A stretch of DNA of 63,730 bases, taken from positions 1 to 63,730 of the forward strand of contig JAEXNA010000156.1 in the NCBI GenBank assembly GCA_023447635.1, written 5' to 3'. The notes under the pieces are model-generated. The model saw only the letters and a program-made list of their open reading frames with translations. It had not been told where the DNA came from and made no database searches. Shown here piece by piece: positions 44,644-52,482 of the stretch (positions within the stretch are counted from its first letter, which is position 1; each line of letters begins with the position of its first letter). The position numbers were made by a program, and so were the translations under genes. This DNA is from Vulcanimicrobiota bacterium. GTDB lineage: Bacteria > Vulcanimicrobiota > Xenobia > Xenobiales > JADMJV01.

Positions 44644-45096
44644 TCAAGAGCCGTCTTCGCTCAGGGTCAGCAGTTCGAAGACGTCGGCCTGATAGAAGCC
44701 GGACCAGTACTCGCCGTCGGTGGTGATTCCGGTGAAGGAGACCAGACGGCCGTTGAGGGTGCGATAGGCCTCGCGCAGTTCGATGGGGTAGGGGGGAGGT
44801 AGGGTCAGCCGGGACCTCACGGTTCCGTAATCGCGTTCGAACTCGTGCGCGTCCAGGTGTTCAGCCAACGCCTGGAACGCCAGGCCTTCGAAGGCGTCGG
44901 TCTTTTGCTGCGAATCTTCCAGGAAGCGCCACAGGCAGGCCAGCCAGAAGGCGGGCAGTCCGGAAACCTCCTCGCCGGACTTGAGTTCATATTCCACAAC
45001 CAGGTCGACACCGGCCGGACGACGGACGGCGCGAAGCGCTTCGGCTCCGGACGAATCGAAGAGGCCCAGTTGCTCTAACAGATCACGATGCTGCAT
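44644..45096 (-). CDS. Hypothetical protein
   Basis: 150 residues from the ATG at 45096 (MQHRDLLEQLGLFDSSGAEA). The upstream in-frame codons read Arg/Gly-rich and are not likely protein. The body is mixed (VVEYELKSGEEVSGLPAFWL, then PYPIELREAYRTLNGRLVSF). A small enzyme-like domain is possible, but no motif is diagnostic. It is divergent from the plus-strand gene at 45182. Confidence 0.6.
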   Translation of the reverse strand: MQHRDLLEQLGLFDSSGAEALRAVRRPAGVDLVVEYELKSGEEVSGLPAFWLACLWRFLEDSQQKTDAFEGLAFQALAEHLDAHEFERDYGTVRSRLTLPPPYPIELREAYRTLNGRLVSFTGITTDGEYWSGFYQADVFELLTLSEDGS

Positions 45097-45181
45097 CACG
45101 CCCCCTATCCGCCCCCGCCTACCGCCAAGCCTGCTTGGGTCCGGGTAGGTTGGCTGCGAACGGTTCTCGAAGGTGCCCTGT

Positions 45182-45412
45182 ATGAACGTCAGGTTGCTGG
45201 TCGAGGAGTCGCTGTTCGGCACCGTGCTGATCAGCTTACCGATGGCCACCAGCGCCTGGGCAGAGGCGGACTTTGCTCCAGAGGAGCTTCCTGGAGCGAT
45301 CGCGACCTTTTTGGTGTGGACCTTCGTGGTGTGGAGTTGTAGTGCGCTAGCTGGCTGGAAACGTGCGCGGGCGCGTCGACGCCGATCTCTGGTCCCTCGT
45401 TTAGATTTCTAG
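45182..45412 (+). CDS. Small two-helix membrane protein
   Basis: 76 residues from the ATG at 45182. Two hydrophobic segments (LLVEESLFGTVLISLPMATS and AIATFLVWTFVVWSCSALAG) are followed by an arginine-rich C-terminus (KRARARRRRS). The start has no good ribosome binding site. It resembles the small membrane protein at 45574 in layout. The function is unknown. Confidence 0.5.
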   Translation: MNVRLLVEESLFGTVLISLPMATSAWAEADFAPEELPGAIATFLVWTFVVWSCSALAGWKRARARRRRSLVPRLDF

Positions 45413-45430
45413 TTGGACCAGGGAGAGTTA

Positions 45431-45528
45431 TTCAACTTTCCCCCGGGTTATCCACAAGAAAATTCAATTACTCCCCGATTTGGGGTTCCGCATTCAATCC
45501 CAGGTCGAAAGTTGTTCAACTTCTCCCC
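45431..45528 (+). repeat. Direct TTCAAY...CCCC repeats with a DnaA box
   Basis: Four copies of TTCAA(C/T)NNNYCCC begin at 45431, 45463, 45493 and 45515, 32, 30 and 22 bases apart, so on about the same helix face. A consensus DnaA box, TTATCCACA, lies at 45448-45456 between copies 1 and 2. It is a likely protein-binding control region upstream of 45574. A replication-origin role cannot be excluded but is not supported by a neighbouring dnaA or dnaN. Confidence 0.5.
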
Positions 45529-45573
45529 AGAGTTTTGCACAGGCGCCAGGGCCAGCAACGCGAAGAGCCCGCG

Positions 45574-45819
45574 ATGGAACTGTTCCGTCGCTGTTTTTAC
45601 GGGAGCTTGCTGGTGGGGATCCCGGTCTCGGCCGTTGTTTGGGCGGTTGCTCGCAACGTCCAGCAGTCTCTGCCGTTGAACGCCCGCTTCGAAGATGCCG
45701 AATCGGGCGTGGCCACGGCCACCTTCGTCCTCTGCGCTTTTTTCGTGATCCTCAAAGAGACCGTGTCCTCGGCGATTCGGCGGCCCCGGAATGTGGACGA
45801 CAGACCGAAGTTGGACTAA
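45574..45819 (+). CDS. Small two-helix membrane protein
   Basis: 81 residues from the ATG at 45574 (MELFRRCFYGSLLVGIPVSA). Two membrane segments (residues about 8-27 and 46-65) are followed by a basic tail. It overlaps the stop of the convergent gene at 45816 by four bases. The upstream in-frame part contains the repeat region and is unlikely to be coding. The function is unknown. Confidence 0.55.
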   Translation: MELFRRCFYGSLLVGIPVSAVVWAVARNVQQSLPLNARFEDAESGVATATFVLCAFFVILKETVSSAIRRPRNVDDRPKLD

Positions 45820-46172
45820 CGCGCGACGGTCTGACCGGTCTGGTCGACGCGGGGGTAGCCGGTAGGCACGCCAGAGTGCGGGCCAGCACAGCTGACCAGG
45901 AACTCTTTGCCCGTTACCTTGTACTCGTACGGTTTCTCCGACGAGTGGCAGGTGGGGACGTAGGGCAGATACTTGGGGGTCAACTCTTCGAGCGCGGCGG
46001 GGTAACGGCCGTTGTTTTCGAGGTGGTACTTACGCAGCGCCTCGCCGATTCGGGTCACGAACTCCTGGCAGCCGATGTAGTTGACCTGAGTCGTCACTCG
46101 AGCGGTGGCAAAGTAACCAACCACGGCAATCAGCACGGCCGCAATCAGCAGCCTGGGCATCCACTTCTTCAT
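45816..46172 (-). CDS. Membrane-anchored pseudopilin-like protein
   Basis: 118 residues from the ATG at 46172. One N-terminal helix (WMPRLLIAAVLIAVVGYFAT) is followed by EFVTRIGEALRKYHLENNGR and YPAALEELTPKYLPYVPTCH, ending in YEYKVTGKEFLVSCAGPHSG. The sequence around YP...L..L.PKYL resembles the major pseudopilin GspG globular part, but no GFTLIE motif is present, so it is anchored rather than processed. Two or three cysteines may pair. Its role may be in secretion or the cell surface. Confidence 0.6.
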   Translation of the reverse strand: MKKWMPRLLIAAVLIAVVGYFATARVTTQVNYIGCQEFVTRIGEALRKYHLENNGRYPAALEELTPKYLPYVPTCHSSEKPYEYKVTGKEFLVSCAGPHSGVPTGYPRVDQTGQTVAR

Positions 46173-46218
46173 GCTCGCTCGTTGTTGCTCGACCCTGGGA
46201 TGTCCTTGTTCCAGCGGG

Positions 46219-47718
46219 CTAGCCGGGTTGACCCAGAAGGTTCGATAGCAGCGTGAACATCTGCGGATGCTCGCGTTCGACCCAGGCGGGTCCGTCGGCT
46301 CCATGGGCGGCCTGGAACTCTTCCGAGACGGTGGTCAGATACTCGTCGCGGCTGGAACCGTACAGGCTTTGGAACTCGCGCGCTTGCGCGAACGATTCGC
46401 TGATCTGAGTCAGTTCGTCGGGCGAGGCGTACCGCTGCTCAAAGACGTGCAGCAGTTCGTGGATCAACACGGCTTTGACGCCTTGCTGGCTCTGTAGGAT
46501 CTCTTCGCCGATGAACAGGCGCTGCACGGGAAGTTCGTTCGAACTTGTCTGGGCTCTCTGCACCAGGGCGTCGGTGGTCTGGAACCAGGCTCGGCCAGCC
46601 TGCTCTAACCGCTGGCGTTCTTCGTCGTCAGCGACCTCGACGCAGTCGGCTGCGGATTTGTCCTTCGGAATCACCACGATCTCGAGCGGGCAGGCGCGCT
46701 GCACCCTCTCTCCCGCCGCCTGCAGCAGTTCGCCGTGGCTCAGGCTTTCGGCGCTCGACCCAACGATGTTCGAGAGCGCTTGTCGCGCCTCCGGAACCTC
46801 CACCGCTGTCCGCATCAAGGCCATGCCGTCGATCTCTCCACCCTTCTGTGCCTCGGCCTCGAGGATCTGCTGGAAGTGGTTCTCGTAGACTTTTAGCTGG
46901 TTCAGGTCGACGGAGGGGGCCCGTTCGTCGTTGAGCGAGCCAAGCAGTTTGCCGAAGGCTTCTTTGGCAACGCCGAGGCTCTCTTTGCTGGGCGCCCGGA
47001 GCGTCACGTTGCGGAAGCCGGTCTCCGTGAACGGCAGCGACGCGGGGCCCAGGAGGCCCGTTCCGTTGGGTACGTGCGAGGCGACTTTGCCCAGCGTCGT
47101 GCGACGGTTGGTGCGGAAGACTGGGGTGTCGACGCGCATCCCCTGCGTGTCGTCGAGGCCGGGAGCGCTGCGGTCGATAATCTGGCCCTGGGCGTCCAGA
47201 AACTTCATTGCGAGGCCTTGCTCGCCGCCGGCCAGGAGCACTCCGAAAGGCTTGCCAAAGATGCCGGGTGGAGTGCCGGGCACGCGGAACTGCCACGGTT
47301 CGGCGCCGGGTTCGAGTTTGTGACCGCCCTGGACCGCGTAGCCGCTGGCCAGGTCGTCGGCGTTGGCGATGCGCCCGTCGAGCGGAATCTTACGCCCGTC
47401 CTCGGTCAGAAGTTGGGCGTTCTCCAGGTCGACCTGCAGGTTGGCGTTCTTCACGAACTGTGCAGCGGCTTCGTCAAAGCTCAGGGCGATGGGACGGGGC
47501 TGGTCCTGGTTGGCCTGATAGACCTCTCCGGCCTGAGGTTGGAGGGGAGGCAGGGGGGAGGGGACGGCGGTTGGAGCGGGCAGCGGCGCGCTTTGCGACA
47601 GAGCCACGCCATCGGCCGGCGCCGGGGCAGCGTCGCCCGCTGGAGCGTTGGGCGCGGGGCGCTCTCTGCGAGGAGTGATGGAGAGGGCGGCGCGAGGATC
47701 CAGCGGGGACAAATGCAT
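46219..47718 (-). CDS. Putative HExxH metallopeptidase with disordered N-terminus
   Basis: About 499 residues from the ATG at 47718. The first 60 residues are Pro/Ala-rich (APAPADGVALSQSAPLPAPT). The zinc motif is VLIHELLHVFEQRYAS near residue 420, with acidic residues downstream (SSRDEYLTTVSEEFQAAHGA) that could supply the third ligand. This arrangement is like the lethal-factor and related toxin metallopeptidases, as well as many secreted proteases, but the family is uncertain. No signal peptide is seen. The ATG is six bases after a TATAGT box, so the mRNA may be leaderless. Confidence 0.7.
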   Translation of the reverse strand: MHLSPLDPRAALSITPRRERPAPNAPAGDAAPAPADGVALSQSAPLPAPTAVPSPLPPLQPQAGEVYQANQDQPRPIALSFDEAAAQFVKNANLQVDLENAQLLTEDGRKIPLDGRIANADDLASGYAVQGGHKLEPGAEPWQFRVPGTPPGIFGKPFGVLLAGGEQGLAMKFLDAQGQIIDRSAPGLDDTQGMRVDTPVFRTNRRTTLGKVASHVPNGTGLLGPASLPFTETGFRNVTLRAPSKESLGVAKEAFGKLLGSLNDERAPSVDLNQLKVYENHFQQILEAEAQKGGEIDGMALMRTAVEVPEARQALSNIVGSSAESLSHGELLQAAGERVQRACPLEIVVIPKDKSAADCVEVADDEERQRLEQAGRAWFQTTDALVQRAQTSSNELPVQRLFIGEEILQSQQGVKAVLIHELLHVFEQRYASPDELTQISESFAQAREFQSLYGSSRDEYLTTVSEEFQAAHGADGPAWVEREHPQMFTLLSNLLGQPG

Positions 47719-47724
47719 GGCGCC

Positions 47725-47730
47725 ACTATA
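47725..47730 (-). promoter_or_regulatory. Extended -10 box of the metallopeptidase gene
   Basis: The minus strand reads TGG-TATAGT, six bases upstream of the ATG at 47718, with no ribosome binding site between. Confidence 0.55.
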
Positions 47731-47785
47731 CCACACCTATCCCGCTGAGGGACCTTTTCGTGCATTTCGCGATCCGTCGGCTGTA

Positions 47786-47989
47786 CGAACAGAGACCAGC
47801 CGGTAGAGCCGACAGATCGTGGATCCGCCCGTTGTGCGAACAGAGATCAGTCCGCCGAGCCGACAGATCGCGGATCTGTCGGCTGCACGAACAGAGATCA
47901 GTCCGTGGAGCCGACAGATCGTGGATCCGCCCGCTGTGCGAACAGAGATCAGCCCGTGGAGCCGACAGATCGAGGATCAGTCCGCTGTG
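47786..47989. repeat. Four tandem 51-bp repeats
   Basis: Units start at 47786, 47837, 47888 and 47939 with CGAACAGAGA, each 51 bases, with a partial fifth from 47990. The units are about 80-90% identical. Parts of neighbouring units form an 11-bp perfect inverted repeat (GCCGACAGATC and its complement) around 47860-47884. Because 51 is a multiple of three, frames stay open on both strands (17-residue repeats), but coding is unlikely. The region separates two divergent leaderless genes. Confidence 0.85.
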
Positions 47990-47997
47990 CGAGGTGG

Positions 47998-48003
47998 TAC
48001 AAT
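47998..48003 (+). promoter_or_regulatory. Extended -10 box of the phosphoesterase gene
   Basis: TGG-TACAAT lies eight bases upstream of the ATG at 48012. The 51-bp repeats lie directly upstream, where -35 and activator sites would be. No ribosome binding site is present. Confidence 0.55.
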
Positions 48004-48011
48004 CTGCCTCG

Positions 48012-48617
48012 ATGAGCAATCTGCCTCCGAGCTTTCTCGCAATCGGGGACGTTCACGGCGACCTGGCCGCGCTCGACCGCGCGCTAAAGCTGGCTGAACG
48101 TCTGGCCTTGCCACCGGTTTGCTTTGGAGACATCGTCGGAGGCGCGCACGATTCCGCCTGTATCGCGAGGCTGCGCCAGGCTGGTTGTCTGGTGCTGAGA
48201 GGCAACCACGACCAGTGGGCGGTCGAGCGAGACTCTGCTCATCTGGCCCGAGACGAAAAGGAGTGGTTACGCAGGCTGCCCCTGCACGCCGAGAGCGAGC
48301 AGACCCTCGCCGTCCATACCCATCACGAGGTCGACGGAGAGCGCGTGCGATGGTTCGAGCTACAAAGCTCGCTGGAAGTCGAGCAGTTCTGCCAACTTCA
48401 TCAGGCCAAACGCTTCCTTCTCGCCGCCCACACACATCACGCGTCGCTGACCTCGCAAAGCCTGGAGACGCCCTATCGCTCCAAGGGCTCCCTACGTCTC
48501 CAACCGCTCCAAGCTTTGGGACCAGGCCAGCACTTCGTCGACGTCGGCTGGGCCAGCGACAACGCGGTCGTCTTCCACCTCAACCCCGAACCCACCATCG
48601 AATTCCTCTTCTTCTAG
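48012..48617 (+). CDS. Calcineurin-like metallophosphoesterase
   Basis: 201 residues. The active-site motifs are IGDVHGDLAALDRAL, CFGDIVGGAHD, VLRGNHDQW, VHTHH and AAHTHHASL, which give the two-metal site. The length and order suit the small bacterial diadenosine- or PPP-like phosphoesterase group. The start is placed at ATG 48012 (MSNLPPSFLAIGDVHGD), just after the -10 box; the upstream in-frame extension is repeat DNA. Confidence 0.85.
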   Translation: MSNLPPSFLAIGDVHGDLAALDRALKLAERLALPPVCFGDIVGGAHDSACIARLRQAGCLVLRGNHDQWAVERDSAHLARDEKEWLRRLPLHAESEQTLAVHTHHEVDGERVRWFELQSSLEVEQFCQLHQAKRFLLAAHTHHASLTSQSLETPYRSKGSLRLQPLQALGPGQHFVDVGWASDNAVVFHLNPEPTIEFLFF

Positions 48618-48634
48618 CCCGACTCAACGCTGAC

Positions 48635-48913
48635 ACTCGTGCAAGCTAGGTCCCATTCCCCAGCTGCGACGGGGCTAACTCCTACACGCAGTTCAATTTT
48701 CTAATCAATGCCTTGCGCGGCATCGACGATGCTCGTTTCTCACGAGTCGCCTCAGGGCTGGACGAGTCCTTGAAGGAGCGATATCGCTTCATGTTCACCT
48801 ATGTCCTCGACATCAGGACCCAGCGTCCGCTAACTGTCGAGGCCCTCGGCTTCCACGACCCGCCCGACCAACAAGCCCTTCCGCTCCACGACCCCCACCT
48901 GATGTGGCCCTGA
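48635..48913 (+). pseudogene. Probable gene remnant
   Basis: An open frame without an acceptable start codon reads NSYTQFNFLINALRGIDDAR, then ERYRFMFTYVLDIRTQRPLT, and ends before the gene at 48950. Its residue mix is that of a real protein, but the 5' part is missing, unless a TTG at 48713 is used, which would give 66 residues. It may be a decayed gene or a frameshifted portion of a neighbour. Confidence 0.35.
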
Positions 48914-48949
48914 CCAGGATCGCCTGATCGACGGAAGAAGTCGCGCCGG

Positions 48950-49600
48950 ATGAGCATTGAGGGTGTCAGGGCCTACGACTCGATGGGGCTAGGCGGCGGG
49001 ACCTGGGAGGCGGTGCTGCGTCATCCTACTATAGACCTACCCTCCTCACTACGCCTCCACCAAGCGCTCCAGAACTGGGCAACGCCGTCCGAAGACCGCA
49101 TCGAAAAACGTCTCTCCGTTCAAGACCCGGAGGGTGAGGAAGAGGTGGAGGCCGAGGTCGGCCATCGCAGGCTGCTGGCTTGTTCCGATTCTGCCTTCCA
49201 GATCAACCTCTATCTGGACCATCCGCTCTCGCTGCCACCCGAAAGTCGCTACACCCATGCAAAGGTCTGGGTAGAGGCGGAGCAGACGATGGTCATCCTG
49301 CCTCAGCACGCCGCCTGGTCGGGCGACCTGTACCAAGACATCTCGAACTTCTTTCGCTACCGACGCCTTATCAAGGCACTCGCTTCGATCCTGAGGCCCA
49401 CCCGGTTCGCCTGGGGAGAACACGCTGAGGGTTGGCCGGAGACGGATTGGCTGAAGCTCGACAGCCTGGACTTCGAAGACGCACTTTGGAGGCTTTTCGT
49501 AGCCAACTCGTGGGAGCTTCATCTCTCTGCAACAGCCACGAAGAGCCTCGAATCCGAGTTCCGACAAGCCGCTCGTACGGAGTTGCTCGGGCGCGAATAG
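48950..49600 (+). CDS. Hypothetical protein
   Basis: 216 residues (MSIEGVRAYDSMGLGGGTWE). Mixed alpha/beta content, with ISNFFRYRRLIKALASILRP and TWEAVLRHPTIDLPSSLRLH. No motif, membrane helix or signal peptide is seen. It begins 36 bases after the remnant at 48635 and ends 19 bases before the stop of the convergent kinase gene. It may be a toxin- or immunity-like protein, but there is no evidence. Confidence 0.6.
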   Translation: MSIEGVRAYDSMGLGGGTWEAVLRHPTIDLPSSLRLHQALQNWATPSEDRIEKRLSVQDPEGEEEVEAEVGHRRLLACSDSAFQINLYLDHPLSLPPESRYTHAKVWVEAEQTMVILPQHAAWSGDLYQDISNFFRYRRLIKALASILRPTRFAWGEHAEGWPETDWLKLDSLDFEDALWRLFVANSWELHLSATATKSLESEFRQAARTELLGRE

Positions 49601-49619
49601 ATCCGCCGACCAGCCTTCT

Positions 49620-50675
49620 CTAGCGAGACATCAACCAGAGGACGACCAGGTAGAGAACGTGGCCGACGGGGTAGGCCAGCCATAGCATCAGCAGCGGGGC
49701 AAACCAGGCGTTGTGGTTGTCCAGCATGCGGTTGAAGCGGTGGCTGGACTTCTTCATAAAGGTATGGGGGCAGATGGCGCGGATGTCTCCGCCCAGGATG
49801 ATGGAGAGTTCGTCGCGGACCTCGGCGATACTGGCGAAACGAGCAGCGGGCTCTTTCTGCAACATCCGGACCAGCAACACGCTGATCTCGCGGGGGATTC
49901 GCCCCTGGACCGGATTGACGAACTCCTCGGCCGGCTTGGGAACGGTATAGAGCAGCGACGTCATCTGCTCCATCCGCGTCGCCCCTTCGTGAGGGTTACG
50001 CAAGGCGAACAAGTAGTAAAGCACGACACCTAACGAATACTGGTCGCTGGCCTCGGAGTAGAGACCCGCGACCTGCTCGGGAGCCGCCGTCGACAGGGTT
50101 CCGGCGAAGGTGTGCTCGGCGGTCAAGCGCGCGTCCTCCGGTCGATCCTCCAGTGGAGGCACCGCCAGTCCCCAGTCGACCAGCCAAACCTCGCCGTGCT
50201 TGCCCAGCATCACGTTGTCGGGCTTGATATCTCGATGCACCAACCCGCGACCGTGCGCGTAGACCAGCGCGTCACAGAGGCTGATCGCAATCTGGAGGCG
50301 TCGATGGAAGGGAAAATCCGCGTGAGCCGCCGCATCGCCCGCCGCCAACTTCTCCACGAGTTCCGCCAGCGTCTGACCCTCGATCAGCTTCAGCGCCAGG
50401 TAGGGCCGCCCGGTCGGGGTCTCTCCAAACTCGTAGACCGGAGGGATGTTCGGATGCTCCAGCGACCCTGTGGCCAACGCCTCGCGCTGGAACCGCTGGC
50501 GGTATTCCTTATCTTCGGCAAGCTCCGAGCGCAGTAGTTTAACCGCCACCTGACGGCCCAGCCTGGGGTCGCCCGCGCGGAACACCGCACCGCTCCCTCC
50601 GTCGCCAATAGAGGACGGAGCCTCGAAGCGGGGCGTGAAGTCATCGGACTCCGTGAGGATGCTGGTTTCGTTCAT
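49620..50675 (-). CDS. Membrane-anchored Ser/Thr protein kinase (Hanks type)
   Basis: 351 residues. The glycine loop IGDGGSGAVFRAGD, the lysine in VAVKLLR, the HRDIKPDNVML catalytic loop and the metal-binding VDWGLA (DWG in place of DFG) are present, followed by STAAPEQVAGLYSEASDQYS as a variant of the APE motif. After the kinase (residue about 300) a basic patch (HTFMKKSSHRFNRM) and a C-terminal hydrophobic part (WFAPLLMLWLAYPVGHVLYL) anchor it. It probably phosphorylates cell-surface or regulatory proteins. The DWG form occurs in several bacterial phyla. Confidence 0.9.
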   Translation of the reverse strand: MNETSILTESDDFTPRFEAPSSIGDGGSGAVFRAGDPRLGRQVAVKLLRSELAEDKEYRQRFQREALATGSLEHPNIPPVYEFGETPTGRPYLALKLIEGQTLAELVEKLAAGDAAAHADFPFHRRLQIAISLCDALVYAHGRGLVHRDIKPDNVMLGKHGEVWLVDWGLAVPPLEDRPEDARLTAEHTFAGTLSTAAPEQVAGLYSEASDQYSLGVVLYYLFALRNPHEGATRMEQMTSLLYTVPKPAEEFVNPVQGRIPREISVLLVRMLQKEPAARFASIAEVRDELSIILGGDIRAICPHTFMKKSSHRFNRMLDNHNAWFAPLLMLWLAYPVGHVLYLVVLWLMSR

Positions 50676-50708
50676 TCGAGAGCTAATTCCACACCCTCAC
50701 GAACGCCC

Positions 50709-52241
50709 CTACTTATCCTTGCTGGAGGAGCCGCCGGACGAGGAACTGCCGGAGGAGCCGGAGCTGCTGGAGGAGGAGGAGCTGGACTTGGACTCCGACT
50801 TCGAGCTCGAGGAGCTGGAGCTAGAGCTGGACTTCGACTCGGACTTCGAGGTGGAGGAAGAGGAGTCGGAGGACGAGGAGGAGCTGGAGCCCGAGTCAGA
50901 CGAGGACGACTTGGAGTCGGAGCTGGAGGAGGAGCTGGAGGAGGACGAGCTGGACTTAGACTCCGACTTGCTCTCCTTGCTCGAACCGCTGTCGGTCTTT
51001 GACTCTTTGCCGCCTTCTTTGCTCTCGGCCTTCGCCTCGTCGGCCTTCTGAGCCGCTTTCACAGCGTCTTTGCCGGTTTCGATGGCCTGGTCGATTGAGC
51101 GCAGGCCGTTCACGACGCCTTCGGGAGTTTCTGCTGCGGCAGCTTCTTTGGCTGCGGCCTTCACATTTTCGGCCTGCTCGTCGATTTCGGCCTGAGTGTA
51201 CGGACCGTTCTGAGCGCCTTCTTTGCTAAAACCAACGTGGACGTGTCCGGGGTGGCCCTTATCTCCAGGGCCTAGAACTTCAGTCGCTCCAAGCGCTCTG
51301 GCGTCCGCCATGAAAGCCTTGTAATCGGGATGGTTGATGTCGACCTTTTGGCCGTTGATATAGTTGACGTCAAAGGCAAGACCGGAGTAGTGCTTAGAAT
51401 TGATGCTGCTGTGCTCTCCGCCGACAATGGAGGTGATATTCATGTTATACTTTTCAGCCAGCTCGTTCATAGCGTTAAGTGCACGAGAGTCCAGATAGGT
51501 CGGAGCACCTTTGGCGTGGCCATAGTCGCTGGATAAGGACGGTTGTCCGGCCGCAGCCTGCTGGATAGAGTGCAACGCGCTAGCCTGGTCCCACACACCT
51601 TTGACCTGGTGATCTAGCAGCGAAATCTGCCCGCTCTCGACCTTGGCCAGAATCTCATTCGCGATGGCGATACGGCCTTCACCACCGGTCACGTTGGGAG
51701 CCGTCAGCCCACCCAGGCTGGGGGTCGAAACCGCGCTGGGCACTCCACCACCGGTGAAGACTCCACCCGTGTTGCCGCCGGTCGCGCTGCCGTTGAAACC
51801 TCCACCCGTGTTCCCGCCACCGGTGAACACTCCACCCGTGTTCCCGCCCCCGGTCAGGCCGCCCATCGCGCCACCCAGCAGCGAGGACATCATCCCACCC
51901 AGACCCGAGCCGCCGCCGCCCAGGAAGCTGTTCAGGATCCCGGCTCCGCCGCTCCCGGTCGAGAAGTTGTTGCGGAAGCTGTCGTCGATGCTTCCGCCGC
52001 CTCCTCCACCGGCAAGCCCCTCGCCTTTACCGAAACCGGGGTCGGCCATCGGAAAGGTCCCGCCAGCGGGGTTCAGCATCCCGGCGAAGTTAGCGCCGTT
52101 CTGTCCCATCATCAGCTGCTGCAGGTACATCATCAGCTGATTCATGTCCATCCCGCCGCCCATCATCATCGACGGCATCATCATAGGAGAGAAGCCGTTC
52201 AGGGGAAGGGTGGAGAAGCCGAGCTGCGTGGGGTTAATCAT
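50709..52241 (-). CDS. M15-like peptidase with Gly-rich and Ser-rich low-complexity ends
   Basis: 510 residues. The N-terminus is methionine-rich, then residues about 75-170 are glycine-rich with repeated GGNTGGVFTGG units. The middle (about 190-340) carries a zinc peptidase motif: HSSINSKHYSGLAFDVNYIN (His284 to Asp291) and HPGHVHVGF (His333/335), like the D-Ala-D-Ala peptidase/VanY fold. The last 90 residues are mainly serine with Lys, Glu and Asp (SKSESKSSSS). No signal peptide is visible. A ribosome binding site (GGAAG) precedes the ATG. It may be a peptidoglycan-active secreted or surface protein. Confidence 0.75.
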   Translation of the reverse strand: MINPTQLGFSTLPLNGFSPMMMPSMMMGGGMDMNQLMMYLQQLMMGQNGANFAGMLNPAGGTFPMADPGFGKGEGLAGGGGGGSIDDSFRNNFSTGSGGAGILNSFLGGGGSGLGGMMSSLLGGAMGGLTGGGNTGGVFTGGGNTGGGFNGSATGGNTGGVFTGGGVPSAVSTPSLGGLTAPNVTGGEGRIAIANEILAKVESGQISLLDHQVKGVWDQASALHSIQQAAAGQPSLSSDYGHAKGAPTYLDSRALNAMNELAEKYNMNITSIVGGEHSSINSKHYSGLAFDVNYINGQKVDINHPDYKAFMADARALGATEVLGPGDKGHPGHVHVGFSKEGAQNGPYTQAEIDEQAENVKAAAKEAAAAETPEGVVNGLRSIDQAIETGKDAVKAAQKADEAKAESKEGGKESKTDSGSSKESKSESKSSSSSSSSSSSSDSKSSSSDSGSSSSSSSDSSSSTSKSESKSSSSSSSSSSKSESKSSSSSSSSSGSSGSSSSGGSSSKDK

Positions 52242-52482
52242 TTTCGTATCTTCCTTCGGGTGGAGTTCTTCGGCTCATCATGCCCGGACCCGTTGATCGA
52301 CCGCCTTAAATGCGGCCGGGAAGATATGAACAGTTTGTTAACCAGGCCGAGGCTATTATCGGGCGCCATCCCTGATATTTTCCGCGAAATCTCTGGAAAA
52401 TTTTCCGGCGGGTTCGCGGAAATCCAAAGGTTCACAATTCGGTCAATCCTCAAGGGTCTGGGGTTGGTACTGTAAGAGCGCT

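Noticed and set aside
45431..45528. Chromosomal replication origin
   Set aside because: Only one consensus DnaA box is seen, with no AT-rich unwinding region and no dnaA, dnaN or gyrB nearby; kept only as a binding-site array.
47786..47989. CRISPR array
   Set aside because: The repeats are tandem without unique spacers and no cas genes are nearby.
47760..48011. N-terminal extension of the phosphoesterase across the 51-bp repeats
   Set aside because: The promoter-like TACAAT lies within it and the active-site motif begins right after ATG 48012; the repeats translate to low-information Arg/Cys-rich peptides.
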